DNA of 64,000 nt, taken from Sternotherus odoratus. Taxonomy: Eukaryota > Chordata > Testudines > Kinosternidae. The notes under the pieces were generated by a model. The model ran no database searches and was not told the DNA's origin. It saw only the letters and a list, made by a program, of their open reading frames with translations. The translations under genes were made by a program, and so were the position numbers. Location: positions 106,533,450 to 106,597,449 of the forward strand of contig JAVMKO010000006.1 of NCBI GenBank assembly GCA_032164245.1. The letters run 5' to 3'. Shown in pieces: positions 22,153-33,504 of the stretch (position 1 is the stretch's first letter; every line of letters starts with the position of its first letter).

Positions 22153-22396
22153 GGTGACTCTGGGGGCCTGCTGGCCTGTGACCACAATGGGACCTGGTTC
22201 CTGATGGGGACTGTGGCCAGTCCAATTGTCCCGGTTGTTCGGACAGTGGCCTATGGTGACTGGATCTTTCTAGGGGCACATGGTCTCCGGGGGCGAAGCC
22301 ACCACCACGGAGAACAGCACCTCTGGAATAAATGAGGCCAGACTCTCCTTCGGCACCTACATGCTTCTCTTCACCACTCTCCTGATGTCACTGTGA
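22153..22396 (+). pseudogene. Relic last exon of an S1A protease
   Basis: After a good acceptor (ctcttccag) the exon reads [16 protein letters not shown], closely matching protease E exon 6 ([14 protein letters not shown]). About 24 bases are missing across the segment that should hold Trp215, Gly216 and Cys220. Pro198 is Leu. A later one-base shift separates the body from a hydrophobic tail (MLLFTTLLMSL) that ends at 22394-22396. Matching exons 1-5 are not found upstream. It is a remnant of an E-like copy on the opposite strand to E. Confidence 0.8.
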
Positions 22397-22892
22397 CCCC
22401 CCTTCCATCGGGCTGCCCCCCATCTCTCCCTCCTCCGTTCACCCAGCAGTGAATCCCTCCTGTGATTCTGGGAGCAGTGTGAGATGGAGATGGGAGAGGA
22501 TCTGAGACCTATCAGCAATGCCTGAGTCTGCAGAGAGCCTGAGCCGATTGCTTGGAGAGGTGTGAACTGCCCTGAATGTGACCCACATCACAACACTTGC
22601 TCCATCTCTGGAGAGCCTGGGCTGATTTCACAGAGAGGTGTGAACCGGTGCAAGTGTAACTCAGGCGCTGCTGCCTGAGTCTGCAGAGAGCCTGAACTAA
22701 TCACTTGGAGAAGAGGGGCACTGCTCCAAGGCACCTCCAGGGGGCAGCACTGGGGTATGCAGACCAGGAATGTTTAGGATTGGATCCCTGGAAGATGGGC
22801 ATCTAGGTGGGGCAGGGTAGCCCCTCCTACAGCTCCACAGTGCCCCCAGTGTGACTGCATAGATGGACGCTGCACCCCCATCACGTGTGGTC

Positions 22893-22900
22893 GAAAATAA
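22893..22900 (+). terminator. Possible polyadenylation signal of the relic exon 6 copy
   Basis: aaaataaaatgg lies about 500 bp after the relic stop codon on the same strand, in otherwise unassigned sequence. Confidence 0.35.
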
Positions 22901-23299
22901 AATGGTTTTGCATCAGACTCTGCTCCTGGGTTGCCACCTGAGGAACGTCTATTGCGTCTGCGAGAGCTGCCGCCTGGGACAGTCCCTGCCCCGTCTGTTC
23001 CATCAGTGTCACAACCTGTCCAGCCTCTGCTTCCAAAGATACATCCTCAGACATGGCGGGCTGCCAGCTGAAATCTCCCCCCCCCCCCCGCCAACACTCC
23101 TTCAGATGGTCCTTAGTGTAGTTTTGGGGTTAATCCTGGGACCCAACTGTGTCCTATGAACCACTTTGCTTACTCAGCTCTGTGTTGTGGAGGGCTCCCC
23201 CCTCCCCAAAGGTTTATCCAGCTTTGGGCTCTCACCCCCCCTTACCCTCGCATTGTGGGACCCGAGCAGGCCCCGATTCCAACAGTTTCCCCACCTGAT

Positions 23300-23520
23300 C
23301 TTACAAAGAACCCTAGAGCTGTGGGGCTGGAAGGGACCCCGAGAAGTCACCTTGTCCAGCCTCTTCCGCAGAAGCAGGACCAAGTAAACCTAGACTAGCC
23401 CTGGCAGGGGGTTCGTCCAACTTGCTCTTCAAAGCCTCCCGTGACGGGGATCCCCCCACCTCCCTGGGAGTCCTGATCCGGAGCTGAACGACTGGGAGAG
23501 TCAGATCCACCCGGATGGTG
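23300..23520 (-). mobile_element. CR1 LINE fragment
   Basis: Reverse-oriented CR1 3' sequence: gggctggaagggaccccgag, caccttgtccagcctctt and aggaccaagtaaacctagac. Confidence 0.7.
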
Positions 23521-24030
23521 GAACCCGGGAATCTCACCGAACCGCTGAAACGCTTTGGATTCCCAGCTCCCCCCGGGGTCTGTGCGTAACTCACCCGGGA
23601 GCCCAGGCCTGGTGAAGGATTCATTCCCTGGGACCCCGGCCACGGTCCCGGCCTCTCAGGGGCCGGTTCGTGAAGTTGTCCGCGGCGACCAGCCTACATT
23701 TGCTGCTAGATTCGGTCTCAGGCAAAATCCAAACCACGTCAGCAGCATCGCGCCCCATCGGTGCCCCCACAAGATCCCTCCCCGTCGGGGCGCTGCCTGG
23801 TTTAGGGAAGCTCTTTTTCACAATTCACCCTTCACTTGGCTACGGTTTTTGCAACCCCAGTGTCTAGTGAATTTAAGACATGACCCTTCGGGGAGTCCTT
23901 TCTCCGGGTATCCCGTAGGAGCGGCTGATCCCTGGACTCATCCCCCGCTGGCTCTTCCCTCCCATCACTCGCTGGCAGCTCCTCCCCCAGCCCCTGTCAG
24001 GAGCAGTCGGATGGAAGATGTTGGGGGTCG
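23521..24030. other. No gene seen
   Basis: GC-rich sequence with antisense-open frames only. I found no splice-bounded exon, RNA or recognisable repeat apart from possible old retroelement sequence. Confidence 0.4.
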
Positions 24031-25145
24031 CTTTTTTCAGCTGTGAGCTCTCGGGGAGGGGGAAAGAAACCTCCCAGATCGCAGAATGTGTTGATGATCA
24101 ATTTTACCTCCATGTAAGGGAACTGTTCTCCCCTTACTAACACTCAGTGCGGTGTTTTGATTATTAGCTCCCAGGACCTAAAGGGGGAGGGTCCCCAGGG
24201 GCAATGGGGAGAGGCCAGCACTCCAGATCAGCCTGACTGACGAGGCCGGGGGACTAATCAAGGAGTCAGGGGGGCAGGATGGGTCCCGTCCTCCGTGTGT
24301 GAGCTGGAATTGCCTGGGCCAGAGGGAGAGGAGCCAGAGCTGAGCTGGAGACTAGAGCTGGGCCCGATCCGGAGGGGCCAGGGAAGCAGCCCAGAGAGAC
24401 AGACCCTGTGCTGGGAGCAGAGCTGCAGCCCCAAAGCCAGAGCTCAGCCCAGAGACAGACCTGCCCTGGGAGCAGCTGCAGGAACCAGAGGCAGAGAGGT
24501 CCGTGCTGGGGGCAGAGACACAGGGGCTGCCTGCAGAGAAGCCGTGTGCTGGGAGCAGAGCTGGGACAGCCAGAGGGGCTGTTCTGGAGGCAGAGCAGCA
24601 GCAGTCGTCGTGCTGAGGCAGCGTGGAGCTGACACAGAGGGTGGAACTGGGCTGGAGTTGTCCAGAGGCTGGGAGCGTGTGGACCCCACCAGAGGAAGCG
24701 TCCAAGTCACAGCAACGCTGCAGCACAGCTGAGAAGGAGGCCTGGGCCCTACAAGGAACAGACTGAAAACTGTCCTGACACTCCAGAGACATTGTGTGTG
24801 ATGCTCCCTGCACGGAGCAGGGTGATGTGTTTTCCCAACCGTTCTATTTCTTCCTTGTTCATTTTTAAGATAAATTGTTCATTTAATAATTTTGCATTTG
24901 CTGTAAGTTTTATGTGGGTCAGTGAAGTGTCCAGTGCAGAGGGAGCACCCCGGAGTGGGGACACTCTAGCCTCTGACCTGGGTAACCCCAGTACGGTTTG
25001 GGGTTGAGCCCCCCAGAAATCCTGGGCCCAGCCTTGTTGGGGTCACGAGGACTCCACCAGACAGGAGAGTGGAAGGGGAGCCCTCCAGGTCAGGGAGGCC
25101 TCTGGGTAAGGGAAGTGGGAGCGAGGACTCAGATCCTTCCGCTAG
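24031..25145 (+). mobile_element. LTR-like segment, family shared with 8450-8610
   Basis: A block of tandem gagcagagctg-type variants (24330-24620) is followed by an A/T-rich stretch with agataaattg and then gaggcctctgggtaaggg and ggactcagatcc, matching 8560-8610. The internal purine-rich part resembles an LTR R region. Ends are not defined. Confidence 0.5.
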
Positions 25146-25261
25146 CCCATTTCACCGGGGTAGTATAGAAGCCAGGAGAGTTCCCCACAACAGCGGGACT
25201 ATTCCCCCGCTTACATCCATTTTATGAAAGAAAAAAGCACCAGGGAGCCCTGGGACACCCC

Positions 25262-25535
25262 CGCTAGGCCCCCCTCCAACTCCCTTCCCAAAGCTGGGGA
25301 GAGAACCCAGGAGTCCTGGCTTCCTGGTCCAATCCACCTGCCCCCACTCCCCTCGCGAAGCTAGGGAGAGAACCCAGGAGTCCTGGCTTCCTGATCCAAT
25401 CCACCTGCCCCCACTCCCCTCGCGAAGCCAGGGAGAGAACCCAGGAGTCCTGGCTCCCAGCCCCCCTGCTCCAATTCCCCCTCCCCCCCCCGGAGCTGCG
25501 GAGAGAACCCAGGAGTCCAGGCTCCCAACCCTGCC
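25262..25535 (-). repeat. 75-bp tRNA-like unit, tandem, four copies
   Basis: Four head-to-tail copies of gagagaacccaggagtcctg plus gcttcctg or gctcccag. From the minus strand the unit has a D-arm-like and a T-arm-like segment. Confidence 0.75.
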
Positions 25536-26017
25536 TACCAGTGGCAATTAATAGTCTTTGTTCTCCTGGCCCAGGTCCTGGATTTGGAGAAGCAGGATGA
25601 CCTAAGTTCCCTGCAAGTAAACAAGATAGCAGCAAAGAAGAGAGCAGAGTCCAGCTATTCCTCTGTCCGGCTGGGACCCCCGGAGGGCGCTGACCTTTGA
25701 CTAGACGCAACAACACCCTGTGTCTCTTGGGATGGGAATTCAGTTGAAGCAGAACAAGCCTTTTTGTTCAGGCTTCAGCTTCAGCCCCAAGTGGCGGGGT
25801 GGGGGGTCAGGGCCCCCACTTCAACCCCATGTGGGGGGGCTTCGGCGTTCTACCCTGGGCAGAGGTGGGACTGTGGGGGAACAATAACAGGGGTGTGAGA
25901 GGCCATCAAGGAACAAGGGTAACAGGGCGTTGCCAAGGACTTTGGCACCACTTATCTCCCAGCGTGGGGCGTGAGGAGTGGCAACATTTCCATTGCTGGG
26001 ATTCCCGCACCGCGCTG

Positions 26018-26026
26018 TCTATACAT
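26018..26026 (+). promoter_or_regulatory. TATA-like motif of protease B
   Basis: tctatacat lies about 105 bp before the B start codon, close to the spacing seen in paralogues. Confidence 0.35.
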
Positions 26027-26128
26027 TGCCAGCCCGCCGGTCCCCTTCCTTCCCCGGCAGCCCGCTGCACTGTCCGGTCTCCCTCAGCCGAGAGCATCTG
26101 GGAAGGCTGCTCCTTGGACGACAGCATC

Positions 26129-27098
26129 ATGGGGTGTCTGGGTTCCCCACTGGCCGTGTTGCTGCTGGCGCTGCCCCTGCCGGAGGGTGAGGCAGGGGAA
26201 CACCATCCCCTCTGTGGTCCTTGGGTTCAGGGCCAGGCGATAGGAGGGGGAGAGCAGAGCCCCCCCGGGGAGAAGGCAGGGGTGGGAGGGCGTGAAACAC
26301 GGAGAGACAACAGGGCCCCCCCCGTGGGTTGCAGTGCGGGCGGCCGAAGGAGATGGAAGCAGAGAAACTCTGAGGTGATTGTGTGGGATGATCCTGCCCC
26401 TGGTGGGGACTCAGATGATGGGCCTGGAGGGGGCGTCTCCATTTCCACCGGGGGAGCAGAGAAGGGGGCGTCAGAAGCCACCTGCCCTCTCACTAGCAGC
26501 ATCACAACTCCCAGCCCAGAGCTGGGACAGGTCTGTGGGGTAACCCTCCCCCCAGCCTGGCCCCTGCTAGCTCCTGCCTTATCTCATGGCTCCCCCTCCT
26601 CTCGCTTCCCTAGCCAGGTGTGGAGCAGAACCTGAGTCCCCCAGGTAAGAACCAAGCTCTTGAGAAGCCCCATAAACCCCCCTCACAGTAACCGGCTTCA
26701 TTGGAAAAGCTGGCTGCCCTGTGACCTAACATGGAGCATAAACACCACTGGAGATGGGATGGGAACAGGGGATGCTTGGGTTTTATCCCCAGCTCCGGGA
26801 GGGGAGTGGGGTATAGTGGTTAAAGCAGGGGGGCTGGGAACCAGGACTCCTGGGTTCTCTCCCAGTTCTGGGAGGGGAGTGGGGTCTAGTGGTTGCTGCA
26901 GGGAGAGATGTGCACTTTGTCCCATGTTAACATGGCTCCCCTGGTTTGTGCAGTGTTCGGCCGTATCATGGGGGGGCAGGATGCCAAGAAGGGTAACTGG
27001 CCCTGGCAGGTCAGTGTGCAGGAAAATGGAAACCACGTCTGTGGAGGATCCCTTGTCTCAGCCCAGTGGGTGGTATCAGCCGCTCACTGCTTCTTTGG
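26129..27098 (+). pseudogene. Protease B: S1A protease, exons 1-3 only
   Basis: Exons are 26129-26186 (signal MGCLGSPLAVLLLALPLPEG), 26618-26644 (mini-exon) and 26954-27098. All phases agree and the frame is open. Exon 3 is nearly identical to exon 3 of A (QDA...[27 protein letters not shown]). The activation site is GR|IMGG. As in A, the propeptide lacks a cysteine. Introns 1 and 2 also match A, so the two are recent duplicates. I find no exons 4-6 (Asp102, Ser195) on this strand before about 34 kb, where the sequence is retroelements and then minus-strand genes. It is probably a truncated pseudogene. A short secreted product, or exons missed because of assembly problems, cannot be excluded. 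Confidence 0.75.
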
Positions 27099-27289
27099 GT
27101 GAGTCACCCTGGAAGGGGATCCCCGGCCGTCCGTACTTGGCTTGCAGTGACATCTGTCTGAGACCTCATCTTCCCCCCCCCCCACTGACATCCCGTTCGT
27201 GGTATCACTGCGCAGCTGTTCCCCGACTGCCCCTACCCCGAGTGTTGGACTTAAAGTCCTGCCCAGGATCTTTGCAGGGGAAAGAAGGC

Positions 27290-27720
27290 AAAATGGCACA
27301 TTGTTGCAGGGTCCCCTAAGAGTCCCATGGAAACGATGCTCACACATAGTGGCTTGAAGTGAGTTTATTGAAGGGAGCGGCCATCTGGCGCTGGGGGCCC
27401 CACTCAGCGCGGCCGCAGATGGGAGACCTGGCACAGCGGAGCACTGCCCAGGGAAGAAGCCCGACACACAAGGGCACACGGACACAGAAAGACTCCTGCT
27501 CATTTGCATCTCATGCAAAGCTCATGAATAACTAATCACATGTTTTGCAATCCTGCCTCAGTTTACCTGTTTGGTTTCACACAAGCTGAGATTCATGCAG
27601 GGTAAGTAAACAACTTCCCAGCTGCACCTTGGGAGAGGCTTCCCAGGAGATAAGCTCTGAAGCCGAGGCCGTTCCCATAGAGACGCAGTAGAAGCGAAAT
27701 TGTGCCACCTAGCGATTGTG
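27290..27720 (-). mobile_element. LTR-like fragment
   Basis: Antisense polyadenylation-type agtttattgaagg near 27362 and LTR-like composition to the (CA)n tract. No gene is seen. Confidence 0.4.

Positions 27721-27721
<1 letters not shown>

Positions 27722-27786
<65 letters not shown>
27722..27786 (+). repeat. (CA)n microsatellite
   Basis: Pure CA dinucleotide run of about 64 bp. Confidence 0.97.
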
Positions 27787-27788
<2 letters not shown>

Positions 27789-28419
27789 CATCTTGCTGTT
27801 GTTACCAATGCGTTGCTCCCCTTAACTTCCCTGCCCAGGTGAGTTCGATGGGGGAGGGGTGGAGCCGGGCAGGATCCGGATCGATGCTCCGATGTTGTCA
27901 AGACGAGATCCGGGGTCCCCTGCCAGACCCCTCACTTTTATAGCAGCTTCCCTCCCCCGCAGACCTGTCCCCCATTCCAAACCTGGGTCTGTGTCCATTG
28001 GTCCTCGGTGCTGCTTTTCTCTGGGGGTTGTCCCAATGCTGCGGGGGGGGGGGGGGTGGGGGGGGGGGAGGGGGCAAAGAAGGTGCTTGATGCTAACCCC
28101 CCCCAGGCCCTCAATATGCCCCCTCCTCTTTAGTCAGCCCACTTGACACTTTTGATTGTCCTTGGTCTGGCTCCTAGCCCCTCCCCAAGGGTTGCACTGT
28201 CTGGGGGTGCCGCCTTCCCCCCCTTCCCCATTCACCCCCCGTTCATTCAACAGGGCCATTGATTACACAGTGGGGGGGGGGGGGAAGATCTTATTCTACT
28301 CCTTGAAAAAAGACATTTTTTCTTCTACCTTGATTATCCGACCACAGGGGCTAGATCACCAAAGTTCAATACAAAGCTTCTAAGACAAGGTTCTATGGAA
28401 AGTTAACACAAAAGTCCTA

Positions 28420-28860
28420 GAAAAGTTATACAAAAATGCAGAGATTTATTTACAAGAGCTGGCTGCAGCTCAGTGCCAGGGGAGTCAGCCTGTTGCCATG
28501 TGGCTGTTCCCCTGCCGCTCTGCCCCAGAAGTGGCTGAATTTTTGTCTATGCTCACAGCCTGTCTTCCCCCCTTCGGTGTTTTCTGCCCCCCTTCCCAGC
28601 TCTCTCTGGAGAAGGACGGGCCAACCCCATGTCAGAGGAGAACCCACGAAGACGATGGCAAATCCAACCACCAGCCATTGACACCCGGCGCCCCGCGCCC
28701 CGGCAGGAGATGGATTTCCCCACCACTCAGCAGGGAAGCCGAGAAGCACCCCCCAGATCTAGAACAAAGGACTGGGGAGGGGTGAGGTGGGGGATAAGGG
28801 TTGGGTGCTGGAAGGAGTTGGGGCTCTCCCCTGGGGACTGACCCAGGAGGTCAGATAGAA
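28420..28860 (-). mobile_element. LTR-like fragment
   Basis: It contains an antisense polyadenylation-type gagatttatttacaag and the widespread tgttgccatgtggctgttcc block. It lies next to an env-like fragment of the same sense. Confidence 0.45.
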
Positions 28861-29001
28861 AGACAGCCAGAGCTGGAACGTGGGGTTCACGGCAGAATGG
28901 GTCATAGTTTGCTCAGTTGGACACACTAAGCAGAGCACATGGTGTGAAGCAGGAGGGCTGGAGCCCCAGAGGTTCAGTCGTGGGGGATGAACCCACCTGT
29001 C

Positions 29002-29193
29002 TTACCCTGGAGGATATGAGAGACCCCGAGGGGGTCGTGCTACATTGAAGTGATTCATCCTAGATAGGGTTCCAAAGATGGGGCCGTAGCACCAATCCTG
29101 TTGCTCCACAGGTGGTGGCAGTAGTGGGATGAGGAGTATTTTGCAACAAGTGACATACAGCAGTAAAACTAGGGTAATCAAAGGGAACACCAA
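29002..29193 (-). mobile_element. Endogenous retrovirus env-like membrane-anchor fragment
   Basis: The minus-strand frame encodes a hydrophobic stretch with paired cysteines (LLLYVTCCKILLIP), as seen in the transmembrane anchor and tail of retroviral envelope proteins, then a short basic end. It precedes an LTR-like segment in the expected order. Only about 60 residues are open, with no surface subunit in frame, so it is a dead fragment. Confidence 0.4.
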
Positions 29194-29539
29194 GAGAATG
29201 GTGTATAATCACCTCCCTAACAGGGATCAGCTATAGGTGTTGTTTTTGGTGTAGAATCTAAGGTACCAATTGAACTGCGATGAGTAACTGGTGTCTTGGT
29301 GCTGCAACCAACCTGTTTCTGGTGTGATGTCTCTGACCATTTATCACTATGTCCCATTTGTCTGGGTGGCCAGATAGACAAGAGAGTCTAAGAGGCTTGT
29401 CTGTGACTCCGTGGTGAGACGGTCACATTTGTTAGCGGTTTGGTGAAATTACTCCTAGAGCCTGTCACCAGTTTGGGGTGTCTACCCTGTTTTTCACTTT
29501 CTGCCATGAGGTAGGCACCAGACAATGGGATGAACAAAG

Positions 29540-29640
29540 AACCCAGAATCCTGACTCCCAGCCTCCCCTGCTCTAATCCACTAGACCCCACTCCCCTCCC
29601 AGATCCAGGGGTTGAATCCAGGAGTCCTGGCTCCCAGCCT
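29540..29640 (-). repeat. 75-bp tRNA-like unit
   Basis: One and a half copies of the unit (cagatccaggggttgaatcc, aggagtcctggctcccag). Confidence 0.6.
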
Positions 29641-29997
29641 CAATCTCATAGCATGGGCACCGACTTTCCAAAGTGCCAGGGGTTGCTTGACCTCCAGCTC
29701 TGCCCCATATTCTGTCCCCACTCCACCCCTTCCCCCAAGGGCCTGCCTCTTCCCATCCCGCTCCATCCCCACCGCGTCCTCTGCCCAATTCCGGCCCCTT
29801 CCTTGAGAGCGCCATACCCTTGCTCCTCACCTCCCAGCTTCCACCATGCCATGAAACAACAAAACAAGGTGTTTCCCCCTCTCAGTTAGCCTTGTTTGTC
29901 CACAGTTCAAAAGGAATCCCCTTCCTGGCTATCAAATCCTGCCCATCTCCTCCCCAATCCTGCCCATCTCTGCCCTCATTCTACCCAAAATATCCTG

Positions 29998-31733
29998 TGT
30001 GACGGGATCCCCGGGGTGCAGCCTGGAACCGTGGGACGGCTGTGCCCCCTTAACTCTCCAGCCTGGGCTGTGTCTCGCTAGCGACCAGCAGCAAACCTCT
30101 CCAGACGCTGTCATCACTCAGCATAACAGCATGTGGAGCCCCACAGCCGGCTCTATTGCATGTATGCTCCCAGAGCCACTCATGAATCACGCAGAGAAAG
30201 GCACCAGCCAAATTCCCCCGGCTCCCCAGCCCTGCATCCCAGGAATATTCCGTCCTGCAGTGCCCAGTTATACCCGCTGGAGGCTGAAGGCCTATAAGAG
30301 TTCATCAATTTAACAAAGAAATTGATATGTACCCGGCTTGTTATCCCAAGGGGAGTCTCTGACATGATTCAAACCAAACGCCCTGCTTCAGGGAGAAGAA
30401 ACATACAGATTTATTAACTACTAGTGTAAAAGCCCGTGTACACGGGCCAACGGTAATGGCTCGCAGCCCCCCCACTCGCTCAGCTCTCTCCCTCCCTCCA
30501 AGACCCCCCCCCCCGCTCGCTCAGCCCTCTCCCCACTCCAAGGGCCCCCCTACTCACTCGGCCCCCCCGCTCGCTCAGCCACCCCTCCCCCCACTCCAAG
30601 GCCCCCCCGCTCGCTCAGCCCCCCTCCCCCCATTCCAAGGGCCCCCCGCTCGCTCAGCTCCCCTCCCCCCCACTCCAAGGCCCCCCCGCTTGCTCAGCCC
30701 CCCTCCCCCCACTCCAAGGCCCCCCCGCTCGCTGAGCCCCCCTCCCCCCCCACTCCAAGGGCCCCCCTGCTTGCTCAGTCCCCCTCCCCCCACTCCAAGG
30801 GCCCCCCTTCTTGCTCAGTCCCCCTCCCCCCCACTCCAAGGGCCCCCTGCCTGCGCCTCTTGCGCCCAGACAACCCCCTGCCCGCGCTCCCCGAGCCCCC
30901 TAATCCAGACCCTGCTTCCCTCTCGGCGGCGCACGGGCGGCGGCCATGTTGTGCTTACGAACTACATCTCCCAGCATGCCGTTAGTCTGGGCCGTCTTTA
31001 CTGCGCATGACGGCTTCACACAAACTTCCCTAGCCTTTTATTATATAGGATAAAGATAGATTTTAAGTGATTACAAGTCAAAGCACAACCAGTCGGATTT
31101 GGTCAAATGAAATGAAAGCGAAACGCATTCTGAGCTGATCTTAACGCTTTCAATGTCCTTAGAACTTAGATGCTTCTCACCACTGGCCGGGTGCCCTTCG
31201 ACCAGGCTCTCCGCTTGGATCAGCACTGCAGTCGCTTGGTGGCCATGTCTGTAGATGGAGGGGGAAGAGAGAGGAAGAGCCTGGCAAACGTCTCTTCCTT
31301 TTATCACGTCCTGTCCTCCCTCTTGGTTCCCCCCTTAAACTCAGGTGAGCGTTGCTGAGTCTCCCCAAGCAAGGTTGAGCAATTCACCTGGTGTGACCTT
31401 ATGCAGGTGAGTCATCGCATTGTAGCTTCCTGGCTTGACAATGGCTGTTGATGGGTTGTTTGACAGGCCGCCTGGGTGTTGGTTACTTTCCTTGCGGTTG
31501 CCTCTGGGGAGCTAATATCTGGCCGATTCCCCGATTTACTGTATGTTTTAGTGACAACCACACTATACAATCCTCATAACTTCAGATGCATTAATGGGAT
31601 ACATATATGGACAGAGAAATGACTTTCAGCAGATCATAACCTTACAAGGAACGCTTTACATGTGAGACCACGATTATATGAAATGAGGAATATGGGGGTA
31701 ACAGCATGCTCCCCCGAGGTATAGCATGTCACA
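29998..31733 (-). mobile_element. LTR interrupted by a palindrome-capped element
   Basis: It starts tgtgacgggatccccggggt and ends atagcatgtcaca. The body has cagatttattaactac and, after a 630-bp interruption, aaagatagattttaagtg, which would be contiguous in an uninterrupted copy. The polyadenylation-type signal is on the minus strand. No target duplication was recognised. Confidence 0.6.
30419..31050 (+). mobile_element. Palindrome-capped insertion carrying a minisatellite and promoter-like motifs
   Basis: The insertion starts near actagtgtaaaa, followed by a perfect 16-bp palindrome gcccgtgtacacgggc (30432-30447), and ends near ttttattatataggat. A GC-rich minisatellite of roughly 40-bp units (ccactccaag plus a C run and gctcgctcag) fills 30480-30845. 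Then come actacatctcccagcatgcc, a ZNF143/SBS-like motif (30961-30980), and tactgcgcatgacgg, an NRF1-like motif (30999-31013). I do not recognise the superfamily. Confidence 0.55.
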
Positions 31734-31841
31734 GCCCCAGGGCACGGCAAGATCAAAATATTATTTACATAGGTCAATTAAGCTAATACAAGCTGTCTTG
31801 GTAGAATTTTAACTCATTCTGTCTTGATTCTGCCACTATGT

Positions 31842-31842
31842 G

Positions 31843-31929
<87 letters not shown>

Positions 31930-31931
31930 AA
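31842..31931 (+). repeat. (AGAA)n microsatellite
   Basis: Pure tetranucleotide run of about 90 bp. Confidence 0.97.
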
Positions 31932-31935
31932 ATTT

Positions 31936-32095
31936 CAACCCTAACCCTAACCCCTATGATAAACTTTGTCATAACCCCAATGAAAACCTTCACCAAATAA
32001 TACCCTTAAATCCTAACCCAATGATAACCTTAACTCCAAGATAACCTTAACCCTTATCCCTAACTTCAATGATATCACCTTATCCCCCTCCTCTA
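31936..32095 (+). repeat. Degenerate CCCTAA-like repeat
   Basis: Starts caaccctaaccctaacccct and degrades into taaccttaacccc variants. The same tract, also next to a GAAA/GACA run, lies in protease F intron 2 (46914-47100). Confidence 0.75.
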
Positions 32096-32498
32096 ACGTA
32101 CAAGATCCCATTCTCTTCCCACAGCTGGGAATCAGACAAAGGCGTCCTGACTCCCAGCCTCATTCTGGTTCCACACACACAGGGCCGATGAGGCTCATAG
32201 CATGTTCTGACATTAGCCCCACTATCTTCAGCAACAGTTAAAAAATCTTAGCAGTGTCACTATTCAATTTGCCCTCTGTAGGTTCCAGAGTTAACGGTCA
32301 CCGTTGATCTGAATGGGGTGGCCCAGGGATGAATGCAGAAATCAGGGCAAGATGGGCAGGGGTGTCCATAAAGGTCAAAGGGGTTAGATTCCCCTAATAT
32401 TCCCTAATCTAATTCATTCAATTCATCAATACAAGCCTGTATCTCTCTCCCCTCCCCATAGGACCCAGTCTCTCATCTCCGCTCCACCCCACACTCAC

Positions 32499-32556
32499 CC
32501 TGCACCAGGCTCCTCGCCCGTGGTTCTATGGCCAACGGGGAGCCGAGATGTCCCAT
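32499..32556 (-). pseudogene. Relic D: signal exon of an E/F-type protease
   Basis: It is 58 nt long, the same as exon 1 of E and F, with the same start context, the same donor and a TATA-like box at about 32648-32658. It reads MGHLGSPLAIEPRARSLVQG. Compared with [20 protein letters not shown] of F, the hydrophobic core has become charged (Glu and three Arg), so it cannot work as a signal peptide. No mini-exon or later exons are found downstream. Conserved flanks (32690-32930) match those of E and F. Confidence 0.8.
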
Positions 32557-32984
32557 GATCCAGCCTCTCCTGGTCCGGTCTTGGCCGAACCCAGCTGTCT
32601 CCATTGCCCTGATCAAAGCCCAGTTTGGAGACTAACGTGCCGTGGCAGGTTTTTAGAGACAGGGCCTCCTGCCTCCGCCCTGCCCAGATCAACAGAGAAC
32701 AGATGTGCCCCCCCCCTAACCCCGCGATGAGCCACTCAAGGAAAGAAGTTCTGCCAAATTCAACACGCGAAGAGGGCACGACCCTGCGCGTTCTGCTCTC
32801 CCAGGAAAAATCAACCAAAAGGGGCCGTGACGGAGCCTGGGGTGATTTTAACTTCCCTCTTTTGTTAGCAATTGAATGTGCCAAGAAGAATGTAAACAGG
32901 TTTGGTGCTACGTATGCCGTGTGACACATCTCTGCAAAGGTTACCTTCTACTGAATCTATTCCTCCGCTCGGTAGGCATGGATC

Positions 32985-33500
32985 ATTTTTGAATTGGAAG
33001 TTATGAATATTGGCTGTGTACTGGTTTGATTTTAAGTAGCCTTAGTCAGGCCGTCGGTCAGCTTCTTTAGAAAGGAATTTGCAAGTTAAGTGTCCAGTCA
33101 AGAAGCACTTAACGGACAATGGATCTTGGGAAGCTCTGATCCACACAAGAAATCTACCTGAGGACCTTCAAGTTAGCATGTGAACCTTGGCTGCTACCTG
33201 TAAGTTCTGAGTCATGTGACTTGCCCATGTGACTCCAAAACTCCATCTTGTAGCTGGGATTCTACCCAGGGGGAGGGGAGGGGTCTCCACCCACAAGAGA
33301 AAGTCTATGTAAACCCCTGGGAGACCCCTCCAGTTTGTCTCCATCTGGCTGAAGAAATAGCCTAGAGCCTTGAAACGTGAGGAAGACACCAGAGGAGATC
33401 TCACTCGGTCGAGCTTAAAGCGGTAGCATCCAGAGCTGAACCCACGGTGTTGTAATCAAACATCCCTAAGTTCATCACTCAGTAAAAGCCTGCAGTATAA
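32985..33500 (+). mobile_element. Diverged LTR family 1 fragment
   Basis: gaagttatgaatattggctg and the gtctatgtaaacccctgg block correspond to the U3 part of copies A and B, with many changes. Confidence 0.5.
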
Positions 33501-33504
33501 ATCC

